A DNA stretch of 64,000 bases from Alkalihalobacillus sp. YIM B00296 (GTDB lineage Bacteria > Bacillota > Bacilli > Bacillales > Fictibacillaceae): assembly GCF_020179385.1 (NCBI RefSeq), contig NZ_JAIBLJ010000003.1, forward strand, positions 23,098 through 87,097, read 5' to 3'. The notes below the pieces were generated by a model. That model was not told the DNA's origin. It made no database searches and saw nothing but the letters and a program-made list of their open reading frames with translations. Below are positions 41,628-51,191 of this stretch, piece after piece. Made by a program: the position numbers and the translations under genes. Numbering within the stretch: position 1 is the stretch's first letter; each line of letters starts with the position of its first letter.

Positions 41628-44500
41628 GATACATTTCCTCCTTCAGTGGTAACTGTGTCTGTCTTTTTCAATTTCAAGGCTTCGTTGACGATGCGTTCTT
41701 GTTCTCTTTTATAAACATTCGGTTCGCCAGCAGCAGGGCTGGACCGTTCAGGTCGACCTACATAAGTCACTTTCATGTCATCTGATACCGAAGCTCTTAT
41801 TTTCGGCTCGATATAAGACCATGCCCCCATGTTCTTCGGTTCTTCTTGAACCCAAACAACCTCTTCTAAATTCTTGTATTGATCAAGCAGTTCCACCATT
41901 TCTTTTTCTGGATATGGATATAGCTGCTCGATTCGAAGGATATCGACCCAATCCCAATCTTGTTCATTGGCTTCCACAGCAGTATCAAGATCGATCGCAA
42001 CTTTACCACTGCAAAGGATCAGTCGCTTGACTTCTTCTTTCTTCGTACCAACATTTGATGGGTTATAAACTGCCTTGAATTGCCCTTCACTGAATTCTGA
42101 AGGCATGGATGCAACACGCTGGTTACGAAGTAGACTTTTCGGTGTCATGATGATCAAAGGCCGGACCTCTTCTTTAGTCGTCAATGCTGCTTGTCTACGT
42201 AAAATATGGAAATATTGTGCAGCAGTCGACAGGTTTGCTACTGTCCAGTTGTTTTCAGCTGATAACTGCAAGAAACGTTCTAAACGTCCGCTTGAATGCT
42301 CTGGACCTTGTCCTTCATATCCGTGTGGAAGTAACAAGACGAGTCCGGATTTTTGTCCCCATTTTGCTCTGCCGGCTGAAACAAATTGATCATAAATGAC
42401 CTGGGCAGCATTAGCAAAATCTCCATATTGCGCTTCCCAAAGTACAAGTGTTTCAGGGGCAAATACATTATAACCATATTCAAATCCAACTACGGATGCT
42501 TCAGACAACGGGCTGTTATGAATGGCATAAGATGCATTCGCTTGAGGAAGCATGTGCAATGGCGAGAATGTTTCGCCGGTTTTAGGGTCATGGAGTACTA
42601 AATGTCTATGAGCAAATGTACCACGTTCAGTATCCTGTCCTGTCAACCGTATTGGCGTTCCATCTTTAAGGATCGTAGAAAAGGCGAGCGTTTCAGCTAA
42701 TGCCCAATCGACTTTCCCACCCTCATTAAGGGACTTCTCACGACGCTTCAGGATTTTTTCCAATTTAGGATAGACAGTAAATCCTTCAGGCCATTTAAGA
42801 AGATTAGTATTGATTTCCTCTAGGTCATTCAACGGTACTGACGTTTCGATGGTAGGCAGCCCGTTGGCAATTTGTTCTGGTGCTTCAATTTCATTTACAC
42901 TTTCATGATCCTTCGGGACTCTTCCATATTTATCGTCCAGGTTGTCCTGTACATCCTTTTCCATTTCTTTGGATTGGTCTTTCGTCATTACACCATCAGC
43001 TTGTAACACTTCAGCGTATAGATGGCGCACTGTAGGATGGTTGTTGACTTTATCATAAAGCTGCGGATTCGTCGCAGAAGGATCATCCATCTCGTTGTGT
43101 CCAAAACGGCGATATCCGATCAGATCGATAAGGAAGTCCTTTTGGAACTTTTTCCGATACTGGTAAGCTAAGATGATCGCAGCTAAACAAGCTTCAGGAT
43201 CATCAGCGTTCACATGGACAATCGGGATTTCAAAACCTTTTGCTAGATCACTTGCATATTTCGTTGATCTTGAGTCAGAACTCTTGGTTGTGAATCCTAA
43301 AAGGTTGTTTGCGATGATATGCACGGTACCACCTGTTTTGTACCCAGGAAGTTGGCTTAAATTCAAGGTTTCAGCAACAATGCCTTCTCCAGGAAAAGCG
43401 GCATCACCGTGAATCAAAATCGAAAAAGATTTGGAGACATCTTGTTTTGGATAACCTGCTAAACTACGGTCCTCCTGGGCTGCACGAGCGTACCCTTCCA
43501 CCACAGGATCGACGAATTCGAGGTGACTCGGATTGTTTGCTAAGGTGATACATGCAGGCTCATGATTCTCTTCTTCAATTTCCCGGTCTGCTCCAAGGTG
43601 GTATTTGACATCCCCTGTCCATCCATAGTTGATTCCCATTGAACCTTCGGAAGGAACAAGTTCTTTGTTTGGAGCGTGATGGAATTCAGAAAAAATCTTC
43701 TCATAAGGTTTTCCCAATACGTGAGCGAGTACACTCAATCGGCCTCTGTGAGCCATCCCGATCATGACATTGCGTGCGCCGTCATGCACACCTGCATGGA
43801 TGATTTCGTCCAGCATCGGAACCATTGTATCAAGACCTTCAATCGAAAAGCGTTTTTGCCCCACGAATGTCCGGTGCAAAAACTTTTCAAATCCTTCTAC
43901 TTCTGTCAATCGATGCAAAAGTTCGATCCGGTCTTCAGGAGACAGGGATGGATAGATCGCTTCCGACTCCACCATTTCATCGAGCCATTTCCGTTCTTCT
44001 TCATCATGGACATGGCTGAATTCGAAAGCTAAGGATTTGGTATAGATTTGTTTAAGTTTTTCAATGGCTTCTAAACCATTGCTGATATTTTCTGGTGCGT
44101 TTTCCCAAACAACTTTAGCAGGAATCGCTTTCAAACTTGCGTTGCTAAGTTGATAATTTTCTGGGTCAAGGAAAGGCGCATCTGTTTTCGGTTTTTCCAA
44201 GGGATTGATATCGGCGGCCAAGTGTCCGTAAGTTCGTATATTCTCTGCAAGCTTGGCTGCAGCAACTACTTTCTTCATCGTTGTTGCATGATTAATCGAT
44301 TGTGATGTTTCGGAAGATTTGTCTATAAGTTCATCAGTAGAAGCTGGCGGTGCCCCCCAGTTCTCAAAAAGTTCCCTTACTTCTGGGTCTATAGACTCGG
44401 GATCCTCTACATATTGATCGTATAATTCGATCGCATAACCAAGGTTGGGTCCGTCAAAACCCGCCCACGGCTGTCCCTTTTTGGGTTGGTTAGTACTCAT
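41624..44500 (-). CDS. odhA: 2-oxoglutarate dehydrogenase E1
   Basis: 958 residues from ATG 44500 with GGAGG upstream. It is a thiamine-diphosphate enzyme with the family N-terminus ([21 protein letters not shown]). Other family motifs are [18 protein letters not shown], the ThDP/metal region GDAAFPGEG with [19 protein letters not shown], and [13 protein letters not shown] in the pyrimidine domain. It decarboxylates 2-oxoglutarate and passes succinyl to OdhB. odhA and odhB form a two-gene operon as in other Bacillaceae; E3 is encoded elsewhere. A TATAAT box lies on the minus strand at 44556-44551. Confidence 0.98.
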   Translation of the reverse strand: MSTNQPKKGQPWAGFDGPNLGYAIELYDQYVEDPESIDPEVRELFENWGAPPASTDELIDKSSETSQSINHATTMKKVVAAAKLAENIRTYGHLAADINPLEKPKTDAPFLDPENYQLSNASLKAIPAKVVWENAPENISNGLEAIEKLKQIYTKSLAFEFSHVHDEEERKWLDEMVESEAIYPSLSPEDRIELLHRLTEVEGFEKFLHRTFVGQKRFSIEGLDTMVPMLDEIIHAGVHDGARNVMIGMAHRGRLSVLAHVLGKPYEKIFSEFHHAPNKELVPSEGSMGINYGWTGDVKYHLGADREIEEENHEPACITLANNPSHLEFVDPVVEGYARAAQEDRSLAGYPKQDVSKSFSILIHGDAAFPGEGIVAETLNLSQLPGYKTGGTVHIIANNLLGFTTKSSDSRSTKYASDLAKGFEIPIVHVNADDPEACLAAIILAYQYRKKFQKDFLIDLIGYRRFGHNEMDDPSATNPQLYDKVNNHPTVRHLYAEVLQADGVMTKDQSKEMEKDVQDNLDDKYGRVPKDHESVNEIEAPEQIANGLPTIETSVPLNDLEEINTNLLKWPEGFTVYPKLEKILKRREKSLNEGGKVDWALAETLAFSTILKDGTPIRLTGQDTERGTFAHRHLVLHDPKTGETFSPLHMLPQANASYAIHNSPLSEASVVGFEYGYNVFAPETLVLWEAQYGDFANAAQVIYDQFVSAGRAKWGQKSGLVLLLPHGYEGQGPEHSSGRLERFLQLSAENNWTVANLSTAAQYFHILRRQAALTTKEEVRPLIIMTPKSLLRNQRVASMPSEFSEGQFKAVYNPSNVGTKKEEVKRLILCSGKVAIDLDTAVEANEQDWDWVDILRIEQLYPYPEKEMVELLDQYKNLEEVVWVQEEPKNMGAWSYIEPKIRASVSDDMKVTYVGRPERSSPAAGEPNVYKREQERIVNEALKLKKTDTVTTEGGNVS

Positions 44501-44907
44501 TTGTCAATACCTCCAAAGTGCTTTTGGTGATTTTTCTGGTTTCGTTGGGTATTATAAAGAAATTTGCTGTTACTAGTGTATCGTTTTCATGCCTTCAGTA
44601 CAAATAAAATTGTGTCAAAATTTTAAATTTGTAATGTCTGTGGAAGCTTGTGGTAATGTTGTATGGATCATCCTATTCTTTATATACCCCAAATGTAAAA
44701 AAACGAGTCTTAAACAGGAAAACTCGTTACATAAATTATCATATATTCAGGCTCAAGACTATATGGATGGAAGTGTTTTTCCAGTCATCGCCATCAGAAA
44801 ATCTTCATAAAAAAGATTGTAGTTGAGCTGCTGGCGATTTCAATCTCATTTACGGGTAGTGCTAGTGGTTCTTTCGGATGGTTTTGGTAGAGTCGGCTAT
44901 CGTTAGT
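44501..44907. other. odhA upstream region
   Basis: 400 bases with no intact gene. A TATAAT at 44556-44551 (minus) and a TTGACA at 44618-44613 (minus) are too far apart to be one promoter. I found no catabolite-repression (cre) site by eye. Confidence 0.4.
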
Positions 44908-45033
44908 CAATATGCCGGCCCCTCAATTTGAACATCAACCGATTTAACAACATAGTTACAGACTTCAGGCTTCGTCAGTGCCATCAGGATAAGGACATCA
45001 TGGACGGGTGCGCGTGGGTTTCCAGGAACCATT
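44908..45033 (-). pseudogene. Nucleoside hydrolase remnant
   Basis: About 40 codons ending TGA at 44908. They read VPGNPRAPVHDVLILMALTK, then PEV..YVVKSVDVQIEGPA. The order P-x-HD-x-L, then P-E, then V-x-V-x-x-x-G recalls the C-terminal part of inosine/uridine-preferring nucleoside hydrolases, where the His in P(M/V)HD is catalytic. There is no start and no N-terminal part nearby. The assignment rests on a short pattern. Confidence 0.35.
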
Positions 45034-45129
45034 TTTTATTTTGGAATGAGGTTTTTAAAAGGGTTTTGTGATGTTTTCCAATGATCGGGTTGTGGGCTAT
45101 TCCTGGTCTTTACGGGTTACCGAAAAAAT

Positions 45130-46028
45130 GTTCAGTTCTAAATTTCGGGAAATCCTTTGAAGCAGTGCTCCTCCGGTAGTATTATTCCCCTTTTCATTAA
45201 TGGCGGGACCTATGATTTCTATCCCATACCGTCCTGGAACGGACCCGATGATACAACCGCTGACACCACTTTTGACGGGGAACCCGACATTTACCGATAT
45301 TTTCCTGCTTCATTAAACATTCCGGATGTCATCATGACCGCTTCAATCGTAGTGATATGGTCCATCGGAATGATTTGCTCATCTGTCTTAAGCGATCTAC
45401 CGCCATTCGCAAAGAATACTCCAATTTTGGCAAGATCAGTCGTATGAACATCAATCGAGTTGATACGAAAATATAAGTCTAATGTTTCGTCTATATCGTG
45501 CGCGATCGCTTCAGTGCTTTTCATGAAATAGGCTAATGAGCGAATACGATCCCCTTTAAGCTGTTCAGATTCATAAACTTCATCATTCAATTTGATTGAA
45601 TTGTTGTTTGTGATCTTTCTCAATGTTTTTAAAATACGTTTGAATTTCTCATCTACATCTTTTCCTTTGATCATTGCAGCTACCCCTATCGCTCCTCCAT
45701 TAACCATCGGATTGAATGGTTTTGTGACATCATGTGCTTCAAGATGACTGATTGAATTATAAAAATCACCCATCGGTTCCATTCCGACGTTTTGAAAAAC
45801 TTCTTCCTTCCAAAGTCATCCAACGCCATCATCAGACTAATGATTTTAGACGCGCATGGAAGAGGGAATTTCATATCTGTATCCCCCTGCAGAGTACACT
45901 TCATTATCCATATTGATGATCGATTGTCCTATGACCTGGTATGTCCTTTACCACTTGACCATCTCTTGAATATGGCCTGCATTCCGTTACGGGCTCTTCC
46001 AATAAGTCATTTGTCAACCTTTTCATAC
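45130..46028 (-). pseudogene. Glutaminase (GlsA family), multiply frameshifted
   Basis: The central part is open (45291-45782): VGMEPMGDFYNSI, NPMVNGGAIGVAAMIKG, LRKITNNNSIKLNDEVYESE, and VFFANGGRSLK to MMTSGMFNEAGKY. In other frames come the C-terminus (VGFPVKSGVSGCI, GAINEKGNNT) below 45295 and the N-terminus above 45780 (MKRLTNDLLEEPVTECRP at 46028, SKIISLMMALDDFG about 45830). At least three shifts are needed. Serine-type glutaminases convert glutamine to glutamate and ammonia, and glutaminase genes are often duplicated in Bacillaceae. This copy is dead. Confidence 0.85.
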
Positions 46029-46292
46029 TAATGCACCTCTGAGTTCACTTTTCAACCCCCTATCATCTGATTCTACCTCTCATGACATTTGAAATAGTCC
46101 TGAAGCTCATTAATCGTGACTAAGAACCTCATTAACCCTTTACACAAGATGATTGTATAGATTAACTAGTCTATAAATCCTAACAACTATAACTTTCCGC
46201 CCCTGCTTAACGGTTTATTTTTCAGAATTTTGCTGATTTTACAGGGAGAATGTGCTATCTTGTTGGAAACGATTTGAATTGGAGGTATTATA

Positions 46293-47660
46293 TTGAATAA
46301 TAAAGTAGTCCTACATACTGTATTAGCAGGAATCATGAGCTTTTCTTTATTTGCGCCTGGAGTGTCTGCCCATGATACACTAGACGATATCTCAATAGAG
46401 AAAGGCTCCAATGAGGCTGAGTTGAACGAAATACCGACACTTGAAGGATCCAAAAACCTGGATAACTGGAAAGAAGCCGCAGCAGTTCCTCTCAAGGAAT
46501 ACGACGGTAAAAAGAATTCAACAGCAGATGTTTACGCCTATAAAGGTTACGCTTATCTAGGAACCCATACCTCTGGAGGAGGGAACGGCGGTGTCCGAGT
46601 CTTTGATTTGAAGGACCCCTCAAATCCTGTTGAAATATCAAGATTCGCAGAAGAAATTCCTAGAACCTGGCAAGAAAAAGTCATCGTAAAAACGGTGAAT
46701 ACACCTCACTTTAAAGGTGACCTGGCCGTTGTAAGTGTTCAACAATTGAATCGTAATAACCCGCTTTCAAAAGGTGGTTTCCTCCTTTACGATGTAACAG
46801 ATCCACATAACCCTGAGAAACTTGGCTTTTGGGAGCTTGATAAAAGGGTACCTGGAACACATGAGTTATATTTGACTGTTCAAGGTAATAAACCCCTTGT
46901 GTTGACAGCGAACCCATATGCTGATTATTATACGCATGGCGAGCAGAAAGATTTTGCCCTTGTTGATGTTTCTGACCCGACAGACCCAAATACAGTCTAT
47001 GAATTCGATCCAAGAATGTTAGAAGAAGTTCCTGAAGATTTCAACGGGTACCACTGGAATTCTCCTGACGGGAAGACAAGACCTGTTTTCAACCATAGCA
47101 CGATGACTGATGGAAACGGTCAGACTGCATACCTTTCATTCTGGGATCTCGGAACGATCATTCTCGATATTTCCAATCCAGATGATGTACAATATTTAGG
47201 GCGGACTGATTTCGCACCTGACGTTCAAGGATCAGCACATTCAGCTGCTATAGCAAAAGGTGGAAATGTATTGATTGAAACGCGTGAAGTATATGCGCCT
47301 ACTCGTGAAGGGTATGAAGAGTCTTATGGTTATACACGTATCTTTGATATTAAGGATAAATCCAATCCTGAATTGTTAAGTACGTTCAAAACGGATTTAG
47401 TAGATAATGTGGAAGATGGTGTAACCTTTGCGAACACGGTGCATGATCCAAAAGTCCATGGCAACACGTTGTACCTGTCCCATTACGCTGGAGGCATTCG
47501 TGCAGTTGATATCACCGACCCATCGAACCCTGTTGAAATCGGCAAGTACGTACCGGAACAGGCATACTTCTGGGGTGTTTTCGTAGATCGCAACTTCATT
47601 CTCGCTTCTGACATGGGTCAAGGACTTAAAGTTCTTTTGAAAAACAAGGGTAAAGAATAG
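46293..47660 (+). CDS. Secreted LVIVD-repeat beta-propeller protein
   Basis: 455 residues from TTG 46293 with TGGAGGT upstream. Signal peptide of about 26 residues (HTVLAGIMSFSLFAPGVSA). Mature part contains repeated LVIVD-type units such as GGVRVFDLKDPSNPVEISRF, LLYDVTDPHNPEKLGFW, ALVDVSDPTDPNTV, TIILDISNPDDVQYLG, TRIFDIKDKSNPELL and RAVDITDPSNPVEIGKY. These make a seven-bladed-propeller-like surface protein; no catalytic residues are evident. No LPXTG motif is present, so it is probably released or loosely cell-wall bound. Confidence 0.85.
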   Translation: MNNKVVLHTVLAGIMSFSLFAPGVSAHDTLDDISIEKGSNEAELNEIPTLEGSKNLDNWKEAAAVPLKEYDGKKNSTADVYAYKGYAYLGTHTSGGGNGGVRVFDLKDPSNPVEISRFAEEIPRTWQEKVIVKTVNTPHFKGDLAVVSVQQLNRNNPLSKGGFLLYDVTDPHNPEKLGFWELDKRVPGTHELYLTVQGNKPLVLTANPYADYYTHGEQKDFALVDVSDPTDPNTVYEFDPRMLEEVPEDFNGYHWNSPDGKTRPVFNHSTMTDGNGQTAYLSFWDLGTIILDISNPDDVQYLGRTDFAPDVQGSAHSAAIAKGGNVLIETREVYAPTREGYEESYGYTRIFDIKDKSNPELLSTFKTDLVDNVEDGVTFANTVHDPKVHGNTLYLSHYAGGIRAVDITDPSNPVEIGKYVPEQAYFWGVFVDRNFILASDMGQGLKVLLKNKGKE

Positions 47661-47668
47661 GGAAAATC

Positions 47669-47713
47669 AAAAGGAGCTGGCATCGGGATCACACCTGTGC
47701 CGCTCCTTTTTTA
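47669..47713 (+). terminator. Terminator after the LVIVD protein
   Basis: AAAAGGAGC / GCTCCTTTTTT with an inner GGCA/TGCC pairing. It lies eight bases past the stop codon. Confidence 0.88.
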
Positions 47714-47746
47714 AAAGATAAGAAAGGATAAAGATTTTGTTTCGAT

Positions 47747-47923
47747 TGGTTGTCTAGCTCCAACGCCCAACCACTCGGATCACTTCAGTCCTCCTGTGGC
47801 GGTCGACACATTGATTTAAGTCGAGGGATTTACCTACGCAGAACCGAACTTTGTTTGGTTCGAGCCTCCTCGTCGGACTTCCAGTAACCTACGTGGCTGA
47901 TCAGGGCGCTTATGCTTTTCTTA
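47747..47923 (-). repeat. Stop-codon-linked dispersed repeat, long copy 3
   Basis: On the minus strand it begins on the MFS stop codon: TAAGAAAAGCATAAGCGCCC, then TGATCAGCCACGTAGGTTACTGG. It goes on for about 180 bases with GC-rich hairpin-forming parts (CGAACCAAAC..GTTCGG) to GAGCTAGACAACC. It has no reading frame. Shorter copies begin at 14221 and 29288. Confidence 0.75.
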
Positions 47924-49129
47924 TGTTTGTTCACGAACTGTCGCCGTTTTCCGAATCAAAGTGTATAACGTGATAGCGATGGCCAATACACTAACTGAAG
48001 CAAGTGTGATGAAGACCAGTTTGTCAGATGATTTTAATAATAGAGATATGACAGGCGGTCCAGCAGCTACCCCTATAAAACGCATACTGCTATAGAAAGA
48101 GGTGATCGTCCCTCTCTCCTCTTTTTCAATACCTTCTGTAATCAATGCATCTAAACAAGGCAAGCCGATCCCGAGTCCTAATCCCGATACAGACAGGAAT
48201 AGGATGATCATCAATAACGAGTTTGTGAACAACAATACGAATAAAGCTATCGTAGAAACTAAATTTCCGACAAAAATCAAATGGTTCATAATTCGGTTAT
48301 CTTTTCCGATCATTTTCCCTGTCAAATAGGAAGCGACACAAAGTGCAAGTAGTGGAATCGCTAAGTATACGCCTTTAAGAACCCCTGTAATTTCATACTT
48401 GGCTTCCAAAGAAGATGACAAATAAATGAGGAATCCAAAGACAACAAACATATTGATGCCGCCAATCATGAAAACCCCGTATAACCAATGGCCATTTTTA
48501 TTAAAGCTCTTCTTGATCGTCTTCACAAAAGCGTTGAACGGTAAAGGTTCGCTTTCTTCCCTTGGAGCTTTGACAAAAACCAACATCAAGATGACCGCGA
48601 TAGCTGAAAACAGAGGTACAGACCAAAAAGGGATATACCAAACCCAAATGGCTAAGGCAGCTCCTAAAATCGGGCTCAGAACTTTCCCGAAAGTATTTGA
48701 AGTTTCGATAAGACCAAGACCGGCGCTTACCTCTTCTTCCTTTTCAAACAGATCCCCCACAGTTGGAATGACAACGGGAAATGCGCCAGCAGCGCCAGCT
48801 CCTTGTAAAAATCGGCCAAACAAAATCCATGAATATGGGTTGTCCGAGGAAATAGATGCCCACCCACAAACAATGCCTCCTATTCCAACGAGAATTAAGC
48901 TGGGAATCATGATTTTCTTCCGGCCGAAATGATCGGATAGATACCCCGCAATAGGGATGAGGACGATGGCGATCATGGAGTAAGTGGTGATGATCAGACT
49001 TGATTGGAAGGCCGTAATATCAATTTCCCTCTCGATGACTGGAAGGACGGGGATAAACATTGAATTCCCTAATGTCATCATCAGGGGAATCGAGGCTAAG
49101 GCCAAAAGAGCAAACTTATTCTCTTTCAT
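47921..49129 (-). CDS. MFS exporter, 12 TM (tetracycline/bacillibactin-exporter-like)
   Basis: 402 residues. Motif A is GYLSDHFGRKK after helix 2, and motif C-like GAGAAGAFPVVIP is in helix 5, placing it among the drug:H+ antiporters. The GLIETSNTFGKVLSPILG stretch resembles the Bacillus YmfD group. The substrate is unknown. Its stop codon is part of a dispersed repeat, so the extreme C-terminus (TATVREQT) may have been set by insertion of that repeat. Confidence 0.88.
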   Translation of the reverse strand: MKENKFALLALASIPLMMTLGNSMFIPVLPVIEREIDITAFQSSLIITTYSMIAIVLIPIAGYLSDHFGRKKIMIPSLILVGIGGIVCGWASISSDNPYSWILFGRFLQGAGAAGAFPVVIPTVGDLFEKEEEVSAGLGLIETSNTFGKVLSPILGAALAIWVWYIPFWSVPLFSAIAVILMLVFVKAPREESEPLPFNAFVKTIKKSFNKNGHWLYGVFMIGGINMFVVFGFLIYLSSSLEAKYEITGVLKGVYLAIPLLALCVASYLTGKMIGKDNRIMNHLIFVGNLVSTIALFVLLFTNSLLMIILFLSVSGLGLGIGLPCLDALITEGIEKEERGTITSFYSSMRFIGVAAGPPVISLLLKSSDKLVFITLASVSVLAIAITLYTLIRKTATVREQT

Positions 49130-49295
49130 TTTTTGTCTCCATCATTTTAAAGGTTGATTAGACTAATGGATTGCACCTTGGTATTTTTAGCTTGATCAAG
49201 TCTAAATATTCACTTTCCATATGTAAGTGAGTTCTTGGCGAATCAAATGAATAAGACAGGAACTTTATACGTACGCCCTGTCTTTCATTGGCTGT

Positions 49296-49625
49296 TCATG
49301 CGGCATGATTTCTACATGCATCAGCACATTTGAAGCATGATTCTGCACATTTTTGGTAATGGTCATGATCATGCTTTTTACATTCGTTTCCGCATGCCTC
49401 ACAGATGTCAGCACATGCTTTTGCTAATTCTGCGGTAAATGGAGTTCCTCTTCCCAATGCTTGCTCGAGAAATGCACACATATCAGCACATTCTCTGTCC
49501 AGGCGGATACAATCCACCATCATTTTGACGTCATCTTCCTTTAAGCATGCGTCATAACAGTGATTACAAGCTACCATACACTCATGCAAGGTATCAATCA
49601 AGGATTGGTACTTCTCATGTGACAT
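49296..49625 (-). CDS. Csp/YhjQ-like four-helix-bundle copper-binding protein
   Basis: 109 residues from ATG 49625 with GGAGG 6 bases upstream (a preceding ATG is also possible). Cys-rich helices: ECMVACNHCYDACL, DCIRLDRECADMCAF, ACADICEACGNECKKHDHDHYQKC, ESCFKCADAC. This spacing is the cytosolic copper-storage protein fold, where Cys line the core of a four-helix bundle and hold many Cu+ ions. It may work with the CopB-type ATPase at 4-6 kb, although they are not linked. Confidence 0.9.
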   Translation of the reverse strand: MSHEKYQSLIDTLHECMVACNHCYDACLKEDDVKMMVDCIRLDRECADMCAFLEQALGRGTPFTAELAKACADICEACGNECKKHDHDHYQKCAESCFKCADACRNHAA

Positions 49626-49795
49626 CATTTGCCTCCTTTTCATTAGTGGTACTATTGCAATACCCTAAACTGTTTTTCCAATAAACATAATACCTTTAAA
49701 TTGTTGAAAAATTTTGTAAAGTTGGCAGTTCTGAATCATAAATATGGTATAATATAAATAACTGAAATTTCTAATATTTTATAAGGAGGTTTTAT

Positions 49796-50386
49796 ATGTA
49801 CCAAGTAAAAGATGATGAAAAAATTTTCATTTATACCGGACCGGACGGATCAGGCCGAAAAACGTTAGCGAAGATGGTCGCTACTGTTTTTGATATGGAG
49901 ACGGTAATCTCTTATACGACCAGGAGCCGCAGGCATTATGAAGTTGACGGGAAAGACTATCATTTTGTAAGCGAGGAAGCTTTCCAAACGATGCACCAGC
50001 AAAATGAATTCCTCGAAAGTGTCGATATTGATGGCTTCCATTACGGTATACGGGAAAAGGATATTATTGACACTTTCAAAGATCATAAATTAGTCTATCT
50101 TGCTTTAAATCCTGAAGGTGCAGACAAATTAAAACACATGTACGGTGAGAATGTGATCAGGATTTTCATCTATGCGGATCGGGACACAGTCATCAAAAGA
50201 CAACAAGAACGCCAGGATGATGATGCTGCTATCCGCCGTCATATGAAGCATTATGATGAAACGATGAATTATTTGAATGTATGTGAACATGCCTTTGAAA
50301 ATTATGATCTGCCTCAAGTGTCCTATCAGATCAGTGAACTAGTCGAATCATATTTGAACAGGGATTACATCGAATCGGAGTATTAA
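49796..50386 (+). CDS. Guanylate-kinase-like protein
   Basis: 196 residues, TAAGGAGG before ATG 49796. The P-loop is GPDGSGRKTLA and the GMP-side motif SYTTRSRRHYEVDGKDYHFVS matches guanylate kinase (YTTR.R..E..G.DY.F). The later lid region is less conserved (KRQQERQDDD). True guanylate kinase (gmk) is normally near rpoZ and coaBC, which are absent here, so this is an extra paralogue with unknown specificity. Similar second copies occur in Bacillaceae. Confidence 0.82.
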   Translation: MYQVKDDEKIFIYTGPDGSGRKTLAKMVATVFDMETVISYTTRSRRHYEVDGKDYHFVSEEAFQTMHQQNEFLESVDIDGFHYGIREKDIIDTFKDHKLVYLALNPEGADKLKHMYGENVIRIFIYADRDTVIKRQQERQDDDAAIRRHMKHYDETMNYLNVCEHAFENYDLPQVSYQISELVESYLNRDYIESEY

Positions 50387-50403
50387 AAAGATCATAAGGA
50401 CAA

Positions 50404-50433
50404 TAGGATAGCTTATATAGGATAGCTTATATC
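50404..50433 (+). repeat. 15-bp direct repeat
   Basis: ATAGGATAGCTTATA occurs twice in tandem between the guanylate-kinase-like gene and the small ORF. It is short and may be a chance duplication. Confidence 0.5.
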
Positions 50434-50455
50434 GTTCAGTGAGGAAGTGAAAGCA

Positions 50456-50599
50456 ATGAGAGCTGTCAAAAAGGCGTTCAGAATCATTGTGATTTCGAAC
50501 CTTGCAGTATTTGGTTTCATCATGTTCCTCCCTGCCCTATTGATTACAGGAGATATTGAGATCGTAAGGGAGTTCATCGATTTTTTGAATAAGGATTAA
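50456..50599 (+). CDS. Small single-span membrane protein, 47 aa
   Basis: ATG 50456 with GAGGAAGTG upstream. MRAVKKAFRI is a basic N-terminus; residues about 11-31 are a hydrophobic helix (VISNLAVFGFIMFLPALLI), and the tail is acidic (GDIEIVREFIDFLNKD). It is directly followed by a strong terminator, which supports a real gene that may be transcribed from the guanylate-kinase-like gene. Function unknown. Confidence 0.65.
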   Translation: MRAVKKAFRIIVISNLAVFGFIMFLPALLITGDIEIVREFIDFLNKD

Positions 50600-50610
50600 C
50601 TCTAGACTTA

Positions 50611-50657
50611 GATAAAGCGTATCCTAAGAGGTATCAGGATCCGCTTTATCTTTTTTT
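50611..50657 (+). terminator. Terminator after the 47-aa ORF
   Basis: GATAAAGCG.ATCCT / AGGAT.CGCTTTATC long stem followed by TTTTTTT. Confidence 0.92.
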
Positions 50658-50757
50658 GATTTTGTTACTTATGGGAACCTTTAAATCATAAAGGTGTATA
50701 TATTGGCAGGATTCTTCGTTATAATGAGTCATATAAGAATGACAAAGGGGTATTAGT

Positions 50758-51063
50758 ATGAATTCAAAAGAGGTGCAGGAGAAGGTCATCGAGAATTATC
50801 AACGTGATGAACAAATGATGATTCTTGTATTTGCTCAGTGGTGTATCAATCATGATCTCGATCCAGAAGAACTTTATAAAAAAGCTTATCCTAACCAAGC
50901 TTCGAATCCTGCGCTTAAGAAAGCATGGGAGCTTACAGTTCCTAAAGAGGAAGCAGGTGAAATCGGGGATCAGACCCTGCTGGCTGTCTTATCCATGTTC
51001 GGTAACGATGATCTTGCCTATATTGTCACAGAGGAAATTGAAAAGCGCAGGACATCGGAGTGA
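50758..51063 (+). CDS. Conserved hypothetical protein, 101 aa
   Basis: ATG 50758 preceded by AAAGGGG. Acidic, predicted all-helical (SKEVQEKVIENYQRDEQMMIL, then AQWCINHDLDPEELYKKAYP). I cannot name the family. It is followed by a terminator-like hairpin (51092-51135) and is monocistronic. Confidence 0.75.
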   Translation: MNSKEVQEKVIENYQRDEQMMILVFAQWCINHDLDPEELYKKAYPNQASNPALKKAWELTVPKEEAGEIGDQTLLAVLSMFGNDDLAYIVTEEIEKRRTSE

Positions 51064-51091
51064 AGTTAGGTTACTACGAATAATGAGAATA

Positions 51092-51135
51092 ACTCATGGA
51101 GGAAATGAATATTCTTCCATGGGTTTTTCCTTTTT
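51092..51135 (+). terminator. Terminator after the 101-aa ORF
   Basis: CATGGA / TCCATG stem with additional inner pairs, followed by GGGTTTTTCCTTTTT. Confidence 0.8.
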
Positions 51136-51191
51136 GAGTCTTTTATATAGGTCATTCTGCTAATATATATGGTTCGGAATTTAACCATATT

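Noticed and set aside
44589-44810. 73-codon open frame upstream of odhA
   Set aside because: It has no ribosome site, overlaps the probable odhA promoter region and shows no family resemblance.
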